This document shows positions 27,102-35,689 of a stretch of DNA of 64,000 nucleotides, piece by piece. The position numbers were made by a program, and so were the translations under genes. Source of the DNA: Gammaproteobacteria bacterium RIFCSPHIGHO2_12_FULL_63_22 (GTDB taxonomy: Bacteria > Pseudomonadota > Gammaproteobacteria > Xanthomonadales > Xanthomonadaceae). How positions within the stretch are numbered: the stretch's first letter is position 1; each line of letters starts with the position of its first letter. The stretch covers positions 20,403-84,402 of the forward strand of contig MGYJ01000054.1 in NCBI GenBank assembly GCA_001801685.1, written 5' to 3'. The notes beneath the pieces were generated by a model. That model made no database searches. It was not told the DNA's origin and saw only the letters and a list, made by a program, of their open reading frames with translations.

Positions 27102-28403
27102 TCAGGCGCCGCCGAGGCGGCTGTCGACGTAGGCTTCGGCGCGCATCTGGCGCAGGAAGCGCTCGTAGGCTTCTTCGGACTTGCGCTGGCCGATGATTTC
27201 GCGGGCCTGGTTGCGGCGATTCTCTTCGGTCACGTCCTGCTCGCGCATGCCGTTGCGCTTGATCAGGTGGAAACCGACGTCGCTCTGGAACACGGGCGAC
27301 AGTTCGCCGTCGGCCAATTGCTGGACCTGGCTGCCTACCGCCGAACCCCAGGCCTCCGCAGTGAACCAGCCCATGTCGCCGCCGGCAGCCCGCGTCTGCA
27401 CGTCGTCGGACGCTTCGGTCGCGACCTTGGCGAAATCCTCGCCAGCGACGATGCGATCGCGCAAGGCCTGGATCTTCAGGCGCGCCACTTCGGCCGGAAC
27501 CAGGTCGGTAACCGCGACCAGGATGTCCTGCGCCTTGTACTGGGTGACCTTCTGCGCCTGCGGCTTGCGAACCTCGACCAATTGCACGATCTGGAAGCCG
27601 CTGGGGCCGCGCACGGGTTCGGTGATCTGGCCGGGGGTCATCGTCTTGAGCATGGACACATAGACCGGCGGAACGGCATCCATCGTGCGCCAGCCGATGT
27701 CACCGCCGTCCAGCGCGTTCTGCGCGCCGGAGTAACGGATGGCGGCGGAGCGGAAGTCGATCTCGCCACGCTCGACCATCGCCTTGACCTCGTCGATCTT
27801 GTTCTTGGCGGTTTCGATTTCGCTGGGCGTTGCACCCTCAGCCACGTTGATCTGGATGTTGGCCAGGCGCAGTTCGTCGCCGCCGATGTCCTTGCTGGCG
27901 AGCATCTGGTCCACTTCGCCTTCGCTGACCTGCACCGAGCTTTGCACGTAGCGCTGGCGAAGCCGCTGCACGGTGACTTCGTCGCGCAGGTTGGAGGCGA
28001 ATTCGTTGTAGTCGAGACCGTCGGCGGCCAGGCGCTGGCGCAGTTCATCGACGGTCATCTTGTTCTGGCTGGCAACGGTGCCGATGGCCTGCTGCAATTC
28101 CTGGTCGGAAATGCGGATGCCGGAACTTTCGGCACGCTCGACCTGCAGGCGCATCAGGATCAGGCGCTCGAGCACCTGCCGTTCGAGTACGTCGCGCGGC
28201 GGCAACTGGCCCGGGTTCTGGGTCTGCAGCTGGCGGCTGATGTTGGCCACAGCCAGGTCCACTTCACTGCGCAGGATCACGTCTTCGTTGACGACGGCGG
28301 CGATGGTGTCGACAGTGGTCGTCGGCAGCGCCTGGGCGCGGGTATCGGTGGCCGCCGACGCTGCGAGCAGCGCGACGAAGAGGGCGGCGAAAATCGGTTT
28401 CAT
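27102..28403 (-). CDS. surA: periplasmic peptidyl-prolyl isomerase/chaperone SurA
   Basis: 433 residues. A signal peptide (about 1-28, cleaved after TRAQA) is followed by an N-terminal chaperone domain with VVNEDVILRSEVD, two parvulin PPIase domains (about 170-270 and 285-385) and a C-terminal helix. SurA escorts outer-membrane proteins, including LptD, to the Bam complex, so the pairing with lptD is functional. The ATG at 28403 is preferred to a GTG at 28415, which sits inside the GGAG element. Confidence 0.95.
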   Translation of the reverse strand: MKPIFAALFVALLAASAATDTRAQALPTTTVDTIAAVVNEDVILRSEVDLAVANISRQLQTQNPGQLPPRDVLERQVLERLILMRLQVERAESSGIRISDQELQQAIGTVASQNKMTVDELRQRLAADGLDYNEFASNLRDEVTVQRLRQRYVQSSVQVSEGEVDQMLASKDIGGDELRLANIQINVAEGATPSEIETAKNKIDEVKAMVERGEIDFRSAAIRYSGAQNALDGGDIGWRTMDAVPPVYVSMLKTMTPGQITEPVRGPSGFQIVQLVEVRKPQAQKVTQYKAQDILVAVTDLVPAEVARLKIQALRDRIVAGEDFAKVATEASDDVQTRAAGGDMGWFTAEAWGSAVGSQVQQLADGELSPVFQSDVGFHLIKRNGMREQDVTEENRRNQAREIIGQRKSEEAYERFLRQMRAEAYVDSRLGGA

Positions 28404-28444
28404 GTAATCAGGCACTCCGGGGCGCGCAAGGGCGGCGCAGGCGT

Positions 28445-30676
28445 TCAGCGGACATATCCAAGGATAGCATTATCGAGCAGCCGGCTCGTGTCGCGGCCGA
28501 AGCTGCCGAGGCCATTCAGCTCGATTTCCAGGTACAGGCCGATGTTCTGGCGGCTTTCGAAATTGCGGATGTATTGCCGTCCCAGCAGGCGCACGGCAAC
28601 GCAGCAGCTGTTCCATTCGAAGCCGGCGAGGGCCTCGATGGTCTGGTTGTCGCGCAGGGAATAATTCCATCGGCCATACAGGTTCCAGTTCTTGTTCACC
28701 GGTATGACAAAACTCAGGTCGGTTTGTTCCAGCGGCGGCAGGGTGAGGGACGCGCGGCGGAACCGGTAGGCCGCGTTCACGATCGTGCCCTTGTGCAGGC
28801 GCAACTGGGTACGCACCGACGACAGCTCGGTGTGCTGGCTGTCCGGGTTCCACTGGTGCGTGGCGCCCAGGCTCCACCAGTCGCTGACGGCCAGGTCCAT
28901 GGTCGCGACCCAGACACTGCCGTTGTCCGACGCCGTCGGCAGGCCGGGCAGCAAGGTCACCCGCGGCTGGTCGAAGTAGGTGATGCGACCGATGCCGGCG
29001 CTGAGGCGCTCGCGTCCGTCGGCGGCGCTGAGCAAGCGCGTGGTGAGGGCCAGCGCCACCTGGTTGGCGTCGGCCTGCCGGTCCGCGCCGCCGAAGCTGT
29101 TGTCGCGGAACAGCGAGGTCCAGCCGAAGGTCAGTTCGCGCGTGTCGAACAGTGGCAGGTGGCCTTGGTCGCGGTAGGGCACGCGCAAGTAGTACAGGCG
29201 TGGTTCGAGGGTCTGCAGGTAACCGCGCCCGCCCCAGTTGAAGCTGCGCTCGAAATAGGCACCGGCATCCACGCTGGCGATCGGCAGGCTGCGACTGGTG
29301 CTGTCGGATCCATTCGGCGGGACCAGGCTGTCGTCGAGCGAGCTGTAGCCGGTGTAACGCCACGCCAGCTGCGGCGTGATGAACCACGAGTTGCCACCGA
29401 GCGGAAACCGCACATAGGGCTGCAGGTCGACGCGATTGCCGCCGCCGCGCGATTCGTGGTTGAAGCGCACGGCTTCGAAATTCAGGCCCGCCTCGACCCA
29501 GCGCGACAGGGGCCGCAGCGCGGTTGCCTGCAGCCTTGGCAGCCGGCGGTAGGGCTCGGCGCCATCGGGCAGCAGTGGCGTGGCGATCTGCCAGGTTTCC
29601 GCCGTCAGGCTGGCGGTCCAGTATTTTCCGCGTCCGAAGAAGCCGGCGCTGCTGTTGAGCAACGAGATCGAGGTGTAGTCGATGGAGTCGCCGAAGTCGC
29701 CGAAGTATTCCTTGTCACTGACATTGTTCAGGTCGGAAGCGAAGTACCAGTGGCGATTGACCGTGGTGTAGTTCTGCCAGCTCAGCAGGCTGCGGTCGGT
29801 GCCCGTCAGGTCGTCGCCGGGCAGGTAGGTGCCGGTGAAATTGCCGCGTGAGCGCAGGGTCAGGTAACGGAATTCACCATTGAGCATGAAGCCGCGCTTG
29901 GACAGCCAGCGCGGCGTCAGCGTGGCGTCGTAGTTCGGCGCCAGGTTCAGGTAGTACGGCAGCTTCAGGTCCAGGCCGTTCTGGTCGTCGCGGCCGATGG
30001 TCGGCGCGAGCATGCCGGTGCGGCGCTTGTCGTCGGTCGGGAAGCTAATCACCGGCAGCCAGATCACAGGAATCCCGCCCAGCTTCAAGGTCACGTTGTG
30101 CGCCACGCCTGTCGCCGTCTCGTCATTGACCGCGATGCGCCCGGCGGAAAACTCCCACTGGCGCTGTCCCGGAGGGCAGGTCGAGTAGGTCGCATCGGTC
30201 AGCGTGCCGACCGGCCCCTTCAACACTGCCGTTTCCGCTTCGCCATTGCCCAGGTCTTCATTGAACTGGTAGCGGACCTTGCCCATCGTCAGCACGTCGT
30301 TCTTCTGGTCGCCGGACGCGCTTTCCGCCGTCAGCCTTACGGTGCGGTCCTGGTAGCGAACCTGTCCTTCGGTGACGAATTGTTCGGTGTCGTGCGTGTA
30401 GGTGACCTTGTCGGTATTCATCCACTGGTCGGCATGGGTCAGTTCGACGTTGCCGGAAAAAACCGTGGACTCGCTCTTCAGGACATTGAGGTCGTTCGCG
30501 CTGATGTCGGTCGGCGCTGCCAGGCGATCGGTGGGCGCGGCAGGAACCTCGGTGAACCAGGGAATGGTGGTCGGGAGCTTGCACAGGGCCCAGGTGGGCT
30601 TGGGAGCTTCCTCGGCGCGCACGGCGCCGGCAACGGCTAGGCAGAGCGGCAGTAAACGCAGGCTGGTCTGGCGCAC
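28445..30676 (-). CDS. lptD: LPS-assembly protein LptD
   Basis: 743 residues from a GTG start with AGGA eight bases upstream. A signal peptide (to about VRAEEA) precedes a periplasmic OstA-like jellyroll (about 45-190), then a large beta-barrel that, with LptE, inserts lipopolysaccharide into the outer leaflet. Paired Cys residues (TCPPGQRQW region and the C-terminal NSCCVAV) fit the disulfides needed for function. It is the first gene of the lptD-surA-pdxA-rsmA-apaG-apaH operon. Confidence 0.95.
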   Translation of the reverse strand: MRQTSLRLLPLCLAVAGAVRAEEAPKPTWALCKLPTTIPWFTEVPAAPTDRLAAPTDISANDLNVLKSESTVFSGNVELTHADQWMNTDKVTYTHDTEQFVTEGQVRYQDRTVRLTAESASGDQKNDVLTMGKVRYQFNEDLGNGEAETAVLKGPVGTLTDATYSTCPPGQRQWEFSAGRIAVNDETATGVAHNVTLKLGGIPVIWLPVISFPTDDKRRTGMLAPTIGRDDQNGLDLKLPYYLNLAPNYDATLTPRWLSKRGFMLNGEFRYLTLRSRGNFTGTYLPGDDLTGTDRSLLSWQNYTTVNRHWYFASDLNNVSDKEYFGDFGDSIDYTSISLLNSSAGFFGRGKYWTASLTAETWQIATPLLPDGAEPYRRLPRLQATALRPLSRWVEAGLNFEAVRFNHESRGGGNRVDLQPYVRFPLGGNSWFITPQLAWRYTGYSSLDDSLVPPNGSDSTSRSLPIASVDAGAYFERSFNWGGRGYLQTLEPRLYYLRVPYRDQGHLPLFDTRELTFGWTSLFRDNSFGGADRQADANQVALALTTRLLSAADGRERLSAGIGRITYFDQPRVTLLPGLPTASDNGSVWVATMDLAVSDWWSLGATHQWNPDSQHTELSSVRTQLRLHKGTIVNAAYRFRRASLTLPPLEQTDLSFVIPVNKNWNLYGRWNYSLRDNQTIEALAGFEWNSCCVAVRLLGRQYIRNFESRQNIGLYLEIELNGLGSFGRDTSRLLDNAILGYVR

Positions 30677-30706
30677 CGGGTGATTCCTGAAGTTGCAATG
30701 GCCGTC

Positions 30707-30712
30707 ATTCTA
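30707..30712 (-). promoter_or_regulatory. candidate -10 box of the lptD operon promoter
   Basis: On the minus strand the gap before lptD reads GGGCTAGAATGACGG; TAGAAT is one base off TATAAT and lies about 30 bases before the GTG. A -35 of TGACCG would be 19 bases upstream, which is a little long. Modest support only. Confidence 0.35.
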
Positions 30713-30761
30713 GCCCGAGCGGAGTCTGGGTCGGTCATCGGGGCGCAACAGAAATGAGACT

Positions 30762-31673
30762 TCAGGCGCCCAGGCCCGCGAGGTGGGCGACGCTGCATTC
30801 ACGCAGGGCGGTCAGGCTGTAGCCCCCTTCCAGGAAGGACACGATGCGCCCCTGGGCGTGACGGACGGAGACTTCCGCCAGCCGCGTGCTGAGCCAACGG
30901 TAGTCGTCGGCGACCAGGCCCAGGTCGGCCAGGGGATCGAGGCGATGCCCATCGAACCCGGCCGACACCAACAACAGTTGCGGTGCGAAGGCATCCAGCG
31001 CTGGCAGCAGCCGGTCGTTCCAGGCGCTGCGGAACACCGCACTGCCGGCGCCTGGCGGCAAGGGGGCGTTGACCACGTTGCCGACGCCCGTTTCATCACT
31101 TGCACCCGTGCCGGGATACAGCGGCGCCTGGTGCGAACTGACGTACAGCACGCGCGGCTCGCGCTCGAAGATGTCCTGCGTGCCGTTGCCGTGGTGAACA
31201 TCGAAGTCCACGATCGCCACGCGCTGCAGGTCGTGCTCGGCGAGCGCGTGTGCTGCGGCCACGGCAATGTTGTTGAACAGGCAGAAGCCCATGGCCGCGT
31301 CGGCGGTGGCGTGGTGACCAGGCGGCCGCACTGCGCAGAAGGCGCGATCGATCCTGCCGGACATCACGGCGTCCACCGCCGCCACGCCGGCGCCACTGGC
31401 GCGCAAGGCGGCCGCGGCAGAGCCGGGCGAAAGCACGGTGTCGGCATCGATTCGGACGTATTCGCCGGCTGGCGAAGCAAGCACCTGGAAAATCATCTCA
31501 TCGGAATGAACGCGCGCGATCTGCGCGTTGCTGGCCAGGGGAGCTTCGAACCACTGCAGTTGCGGCAGGCCGACATGCAAGGCCTGCAACACCGCAGCAA
31601 GCCTTGCCGGTGCTTCGGGATGGCCGGCGCCGGGCTCGTGCTGCAGGCAGTCGGGATGGGTGTAGACCCGCAT
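30762..31673 (-). CDS. histone deacetylase superfamily (acetoin/polyamine-type amidohydrolase)
   Basis: 303 residues. It is a zinc deacetylase of the class II HDAC/AcuC/APAH group: the RPPGHHA catalytic dyad, VDFDVHHGNGTQ metal loop and VSAGFDGHRLDP are all present. Bacterial members act on acetylated polyamines or proteins; the substrate here is not evident. The ATG follows the adenosyltransferase stop by one base (TGAGATG), so the two are coupled. It is the last of three genes read leftwards from 32812. Confidence 0.87.
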   Translation of the reverse strand: MRVYTHPDCLQHEPGAGHPEAPARLAAVLQALHVGLPQLQWFEAPLASNAQIARVHSDEMIFQVLASPAGEYVRIDADTVLSPGSAAAALRASGAGVAAVDAVMSGRIDRAFCAVRPPGHHATADAAMGFCLFNNIAVAAAHALAEHDLQRVAIVDFDVHHGNGTQDIFEREPRVLYVSSHQAPLYPGTGASDETGVGNVVNAPLPPGAGSAVFRSAWNDRLLPALDAFAPQLLLVSAGFDGHRLDPLADLGLVADDYRWLSTRLAEVSVRHAQGRIVSFLEGGYSLTALRECSVAHLAGLGA

Positions 31674-31674
31674 C

Positions 31675-32229
31675 TCAGCCCTTGCGGCGGTCGTGGTTCC
31701 AGAGCACTTCGCCATGCCCGCTGGCGCGGGCAAGCACGCGCGACACGACGAACAGCAGGTCCGACAATCGATTCAGGAAGCGGATGGCCTCGGGCCGCAC
31801 GGCATCGTGTCGCGACAAGGTGACAAGGTCGCGCTCGGCGCGGCGACAGATGGTGCGCGCCAGGTGGCAATGCGCCGCAGCGATGCCACCGCCTGGCAGG
31901 ATGAAATCCTTCAGCGGCGGCAGGTCGGCATTGAATCCATCGAGTTGGGCTTCGAGGCGATCGATGTCGGCGTCGAAAATCGCGGCATGGCCGGGGATGC
32001 ACAACTCGCCGCCGAGGTCGAACATCTGGTGTTGCACGGCCACCAGCACATGGCGAACGGCTTCCGGGATGTCACAAGCGAGCACGATGCCGATGGCGGA
32101 ATTGGCTTCGTCCACCGTGCCGTAGGCAGACACGCGCGCGGAATCCTTCGACACGCGCGCGCCGTCGCCCAGACCGGTGCTGCCGTCGTCGCCGGTGCGG
32201 GTGTAGATTTTGGAAAGCCGATTGCCCAT
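31675..32229 (-). CDS. cob(I)yrinic acid a,c-diamide adenosyltransferase, PduO type
   Basis: 184 residues, all-helical PduO-type ATR. It transfers the adenosyl group of ATP to cob(I)alamin, making coenzyme B12. The ATP-binding N-terminus IYTRTGDDGSTGLGDG and the C-terminal RRAERDLV and LNRLSDLLFVV are typical. No cobalamin synthesis genes are near, so salvage of imported corrinoid is likely. A DUF6580 membrane protein lies ten bases upstream in the same operon and may be the matching transporter. Confidence 0.93.
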   Translation of the reverse strand: MGNRLSKIYTRTGDDGSTGLGDGARVSKDSARVSAYGTVDEANSAIGIVLACDIPEAVRHVLVAVQHQMFDLGGELCIPGHAAIFDADIDRLEAQLDGFNADLPPLKDFILPGGGIAAAHCHLARTICRRAERDLVTLSRHDAVRPEAIRFLNRLSDLLFVVSRVLARASGHGEVLWNHDRRKG

Positions 32230-32239
32230 GGGGCGCGTC

Positions 32240-32812
32240 TCAGGCGGTTTGCAGGCCCAGCGCCGGAATGCGCCGGCGCAGCAGCGCGAAGCTGCCGAAC
32301 AAAACGACCGAATAGAACAGCGTGCCCAGCACGGTGTTCTGGAAGAAGGGGATGCCTGCGACATAGGCCGAAACAAGCCCGGCGCCCGTCTGGGGATACA
32401 TCGCCGAGCCCAGCCACGCGCCGAAATTCGTCACCAGGAAGAACAGCACGGAACCCACCAGCGAATATCCGGCCACGCGCACTGCCGTGACGCGGCCGCG
32501 CAATGCGAAGCCCACCACCGTGGACAGCGCGATGCACAGGTAAACCAGGAGGAAACCGGCGCTCAGGAAATATTCCGAATAGATGCCGCCGTTGACCACG
32601 CCCAGTGCCAGGTCGGAAATGAACATCGCCACCAGCGGCACCCAGATGGCGGCGCTGCGCTTCATGAAGTACGCACCGCCGAACAGGGCGATGGCCTCGA
32701 CCGGCGAAAAATTCGGCGGATGCGGCAGCAGTCGCGACAAGGCCGCCAGGACGATCATTCCGACCAGCAGGAGCGGTCCGGAGGCAAGCGAGGATTGGGG
32801 CTGTGAGGGCAT
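32240..32812 (-). CDS. DUF6580-type putative transport membrane protein
   Basis: 190 residues with about five or six membrane helices. NFSPVEAIALFGGAYF near residue 35 is the feature I associate with DUF6580. The size and helix count are like the S-components of ECF vitamin transporters. It is the first gene before the PduO adenosyltransferase, with a ten-base gap. That context suggests cobalamin or precursor uptake. This is inference: the family is uncharacterised, and the BtuM cysteine is not clearly present. Confidence 0.65.
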   Translation of the reverse strand: MPSQPQSSLASGPLLLVGMIVLAALSRLLPHPPNFSPVEAIALFGGAYFMKRSAAIWVPLVAMFISDLALGVVNGGIYSEYFLSAGFLLVYLCIALSTVVGFALRGRVTAVRVAGYSLVGSVLFFLVTNFGAWLGSAMYPQTGAGLVSAYVAGIPFFQNTVLGTLFYSVVLFGSFALLRRRIPALGLQTA

Positions 32813-32924
32813 GGCGAATCCGGTGGGATGAACTGGGACTGTGGTCGGGGCGCGACGGCCATAGGCGGCAGGCGGCCAGGTCGTTAGGATACCGCAACGC
32901 GTCTGCCTGCGGTCCGAGAGACCT

Positions 32925-34157
32925 GTGAAAATGGATTTCGACATTGTGGTACTCGGTGGCGGACTGGTCGGCAGCAGCCTGGCTTGTGCGCTGGACGGCC
33001 GCGGATATCGCATCGCGCTGGTCGAAGGCAGCCTGCCCAGGGAATCGCCGCCGGGTTTCGACGAGCGCAAGCTCGCACTTGCGGCGGCCAGCCTGAATGC
33101 GCTGGGCACCCTGGGTGTGCTCGCGCATCTATCCGAGCCACCGAGTCCGATCCGGCGCATCCATGTCAGCCGCCAGGGCGACTTCGGCGTCGTGCGCCTG
33201 GCAGCATCCGATGTCGGACGCGATGCCTTTGGCGGCGTCGTTTCCGCGCGTGAACTCGGACAGGCCCTCGAGCAACGCCTGGCGGCACTGTCTGACCTGC
33301 GCTTGCTGCGTCCGCAGACTGTATCGGGCATTCGCGATATCGAAGGGGGAATTGCCTTGAACCTGCAGCCGGGGGACGGTGCCGTGGCGGCGTCCAGCGC
33401 CGGTGGTGATGAGCTGACCACGCGCCTGCTGGTGGCAGCCGACGGCACCCAATCCTTCGCGCGCCAGGCGCGTGGCATCGCCGTGGACCGGCATGATTAC
33501 CTGCAGACCTTGCTGGTCTGCAGCCTGGTGACCGACCGACCGGCGGATGGCGGCGCCTACGAGCGGTTCACTGCCGACGGGCCGGTCGCGCTGCTGCCGA
33601 TGGGCCGTCAGTACGGGGCGATTTGTGCCGTGCCGCGCGCTGAAGCCGAAGCGGTGATGGCGATGGACGATGTCGCCTACATGGATTATTTCCAGGTGCG
33701 TTTCGGATGGCGGGCGGGGCGCGTGGTTCGCGTCGGCAAGCGCAGTGCGTATCCGATTGCGCGTGTCATCGCCGAGCGCATCGTCGCCCGGCGCATGGTG
33801 CTGATGGGCAATGCTGCGCAGACCATCCATCCCATCGGCGCGCAGGGCTTCAACCTGGGGCTGCGCGATGCCCTCTCGCTGGCGGAGGTGCTGGTTGCCG
33901 CGGGTGCGGACGCCGATCCCGGCAGCGAAGCCGTGCTGCAGGCTTACCAGTCGTCGCGCCGCGAAGATCGCGAGCGCACTTTGTCCTTCAGTGACGGGCT
34001 GGCGCGGGCAACCGGCAATGCATCGGTGCCGATGCACCTGTTGCGTTCGATCGGATTGATGGCGCTGGCCAATGTGCCGGGCTTGTCGGCGCCGCTGGTG
34101 TCGGGTGCGATGGGTTTTCGCGGCAACGTTCCCGCGCTTTCTCGGGGTGGCGCATGA
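32925..34157 (+). CDS. ubiH: UbiH-type FAD-dependent ubiquinone biosynthesis hydroxylase
   Basis: 410 residues. It is a class A flavin monooxygenase of the UbiH/UbiI/Coq6 family. The N-terminal Rossmann motif is VVLGGGLVGSSLA, DG appears in VAADGTQS, and the second FAD site is LMGNAAQTIHPIGAQGFNLG (20 residues). UbiH hydroxylates C6 of the quinone ring before methylation. Start GTG at 32925 is four bases after GAGAG; ATG at 32931 is an alternative. It overlaps the next hydroxylase by ATGA; the pair parallels E. coli ubiH-ubiI. Confidence 0.88.
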   Translation: MKMDFDIVVLGGGLVGSSLACALDGRGYRIALVEGSLPRESPPGFDERKLALAAASLNALGTLGVLAHLSEPPSPIRRIHVSRQGDFGVVRLAASDVGRDAFGGVVSARELGQALEQRLAALSDLRLLRPQTVSGIRDIEGGIALNLQPGDGAVAASSAGGDELTTRLLVAADGTQSFARQARGIAVDRHDYLQTLLVCSLVTDRPADGGAYERFTADGPVALLPMGRQYGAICAVPRAEAEAVMAMDDVAYMDYFQVRFGWRAGRVVRVGKRSAYPIARVIAERIVARRMVLMGNAAQTIHPIGAQGFNLGLRDALSLAEVLVAAGADADPGSEAVLQAYQSSRREDRERTLSFSDGLARATGNASVPMHLLRSIGLMALANVPGLSAPLVSGAMGFRGNVPALSRGGA

Positions 34158-35335
34158 GCCGGCGCGATCGCTTCGATGTGGTCGTGGTCGGGGCCGGCGT
34201 CGTCGGTGCGGCTGCTGCGCTGCGCCTTGCCGCTGAAGGCCTGCGCATCGCCATCGTCGAGGCGCACGAGCCGCAACCCTGGAGCCCGGCCGCGCCCGAC
34301 CTGCGCGTGTATGCCTTCGCGCCCGATGCGCAAGCGCTGCTGGAGCAGTTCGGTGCGTGGACTGCGGTAGCGGCGGCTCGCGCGCATCCTTATCGGCACA
34401 TGCGGGTCTGGGATGCAGCCGGCGGTGGCGAACTGGCATTTGACGCAGACCAGATGGGACGCAGCTGCCTCGGCCATATCGTCGAGCACGGACTGCTGGT
34501 GGATCGCCTGTGGGCGACGTTGGCGCGCACGCCATCCATCGAACGACTGTGCCCGGACAAATTGCTCGAACTCGAACAGGACGACGACGAGGTCGTGCTC
34601 ACGCTGCAAAGCGGGACCCGCCTGCGCGCGAAACTCGTGCTCGGCGCGGACGGCGCGGCGTCCCGCGTCCGCTCGTTGCTGGGCGTGCATACGCGCGACC
34701 ACGATTACGGCCAGCAGGGCGTCGTCGCCTACGTCAGCACGCAACTAGCCCATCAGGACACGGCCTGGCAGCGTTTCCTGGTGACCGGGCCGCTGGCGTT
34801 CCTTCCCTGTGCGGATGGTCGCTGTTCGATTGTCTGGACCTTGCCCGATGCCGAAGCCGAGCGTGTGCTCGCGCTCGGCCCGACCGAATTCTGCGCTGAA
34901 CTGACACGCGCCTTCGACGCGCGCCTTGGCGAAGTAACCAGTGTTTCCGAGCGCAAGGCCTTTCCGCTGCGCCGCCGCCTTGCCGATCCGATGGCGGTGG
35001 GTCGCGTCGCCTTGGTCGGCGATGCCGCGCACGTCGTGCATCCCTTGGCCGGGCAGGGTGTCAACCTGGGATTGCGCGACGTGGCGTCGCTTGGCTCGAT
35101 GATCGCCGAGGCGCGCGCGATCGGCAGGGATTTCAGCGCGGTCCACCGATTGCAGCGATGGGCCCGATCGCGTGCGAGCGAAAATGCCGTCGCCGCGGGT
35201 TCATTCGAGGCGATCAATCGCCTGTTTTCCAACGAGTCGGTCGTGCCGACCCTGTTGCGTGGGCACCTGTTGGGCCTGGCGGGAAGACTGCCGCCACTGA
35301 CCCAGTTTTTCTGGAAACGCGCCGCAGGCTTGTGA
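34154..35335 (+). CDS. second UbiH/UbiF/UbiI-family FAD-dependent hydroxylase
   Basis: 393 residues, same flavin monooxygenase family as its neighbour. It has VVGAGVVGAAAALRLA at the N-terminus, GADGAASRVR and a second FAD motif LVGDAAHVVHPLAGQGVNLG (20 residues). From pairing with ubiH it is probably the C5 (UbiI) or C7 (UbiF/Coq7-equivalent) hydroxylase; sequence by eye does not separate them. Its stop abuts the stop of the EF-hand gene, with no base between. Confidence 0.85.
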   Translation: MSRRDRFDVVVVGAGVVGAAAALRLAAEGLRIAIVEAHEPQPWSPAAPDLRVYAFAPDAQALLEQFGAWTAVAAARAHPYRHMRVWDAAGGGELAFDADQMGRSCLGHIVEHGLLVDRLWATLARTPSIERLCPDKLLELEQDDDEVVLTLQSGTRLRAKLVLGADGAASRVRSLLGVHTRDHDYGQQGVVAYVSTQLAHQDTAWQRFLVTGPLAFLPCADGRCSIVWTLPDAEAERVLALGPTEFCAELTRAFDARLGEVTSVSERKAFPLRRRLADPMAVGRVALVGDAAHVVHPLAGQGVNLGLRDVASLGSMIAEARAIGRDFSAVHRLQRWARSRASENAVAAGSFEAINRLFSNESVVPTLLRGHLLGLAGRLPPLTQFFWKRAAGL

Positions 35336-35689
35336 TCAGGCCGGCGGTGCGAGGAATTCGCGCGCGCTCAGCCAGCCATCCTTGTTCTTGTCCTGGCGAT
35401 GGAACTGTTTTTCAAGGCGGTGCTTGAGTTCCAGCAATGTCACGGTCGGGCCGTTGGGCACCAGTTGTTCCCTGGGCTGCAGGATGGAGTCGTGGTTGGT
35501 GTCCATTTTCCGGAACGCGAAAGTGAATCGATCCAGGTATTCTTCGAGCGAGATCTTGTTGTTGTGGTTGGTGTCGACGACGTCGAAATAACTCGAGCCC
35601 GATCCCGCAGTGCTGGTGCCGGCGACTGTCAGTCCGAGGCCTGCGACCAGCGCGAGTTTGCGAGTTATTGCGAATGTACGGGTTCTCAA
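35336..35689 (-). CDS. exported EF-hand calcium-binding protein
   Basis: 117 residues from a TTG start. The signal peptide runs to about residue 28 (VAGTSTAG). Three EF-hand loops follow: D39-E50 (DTNHNNKISLEE), D63-E74 (DTNHDSILQPRE) and D100-E111 (DKNKDGWLSARE), all with acidic residues at positions 1 and 12. A periplasmic calcium-binding or buffering role is likely. AAAGGA eight bases before the TTG supports the start, which overlaps the rlmM stop (TTGA). It is the last gene of the glnS operon. Confidence 0.85.
   Translation of the reverse strand: MRTRTFAITRKLALVAGLGLTVAGTSTAGSGSSYFDVVDTNHNNKISLEEYLDRFTFAFRKMDTNHDSILQPREQLVPNGPTVTLLELKHRLEKQFHRQDKNKDGWLSAREFLAPPA

Noticed and set aside
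26991-28664. 557-codon open frame antisense to surA
   Set aside because: Shadow of surA, whose chaperone and parvulin domains are clear on the other strand.
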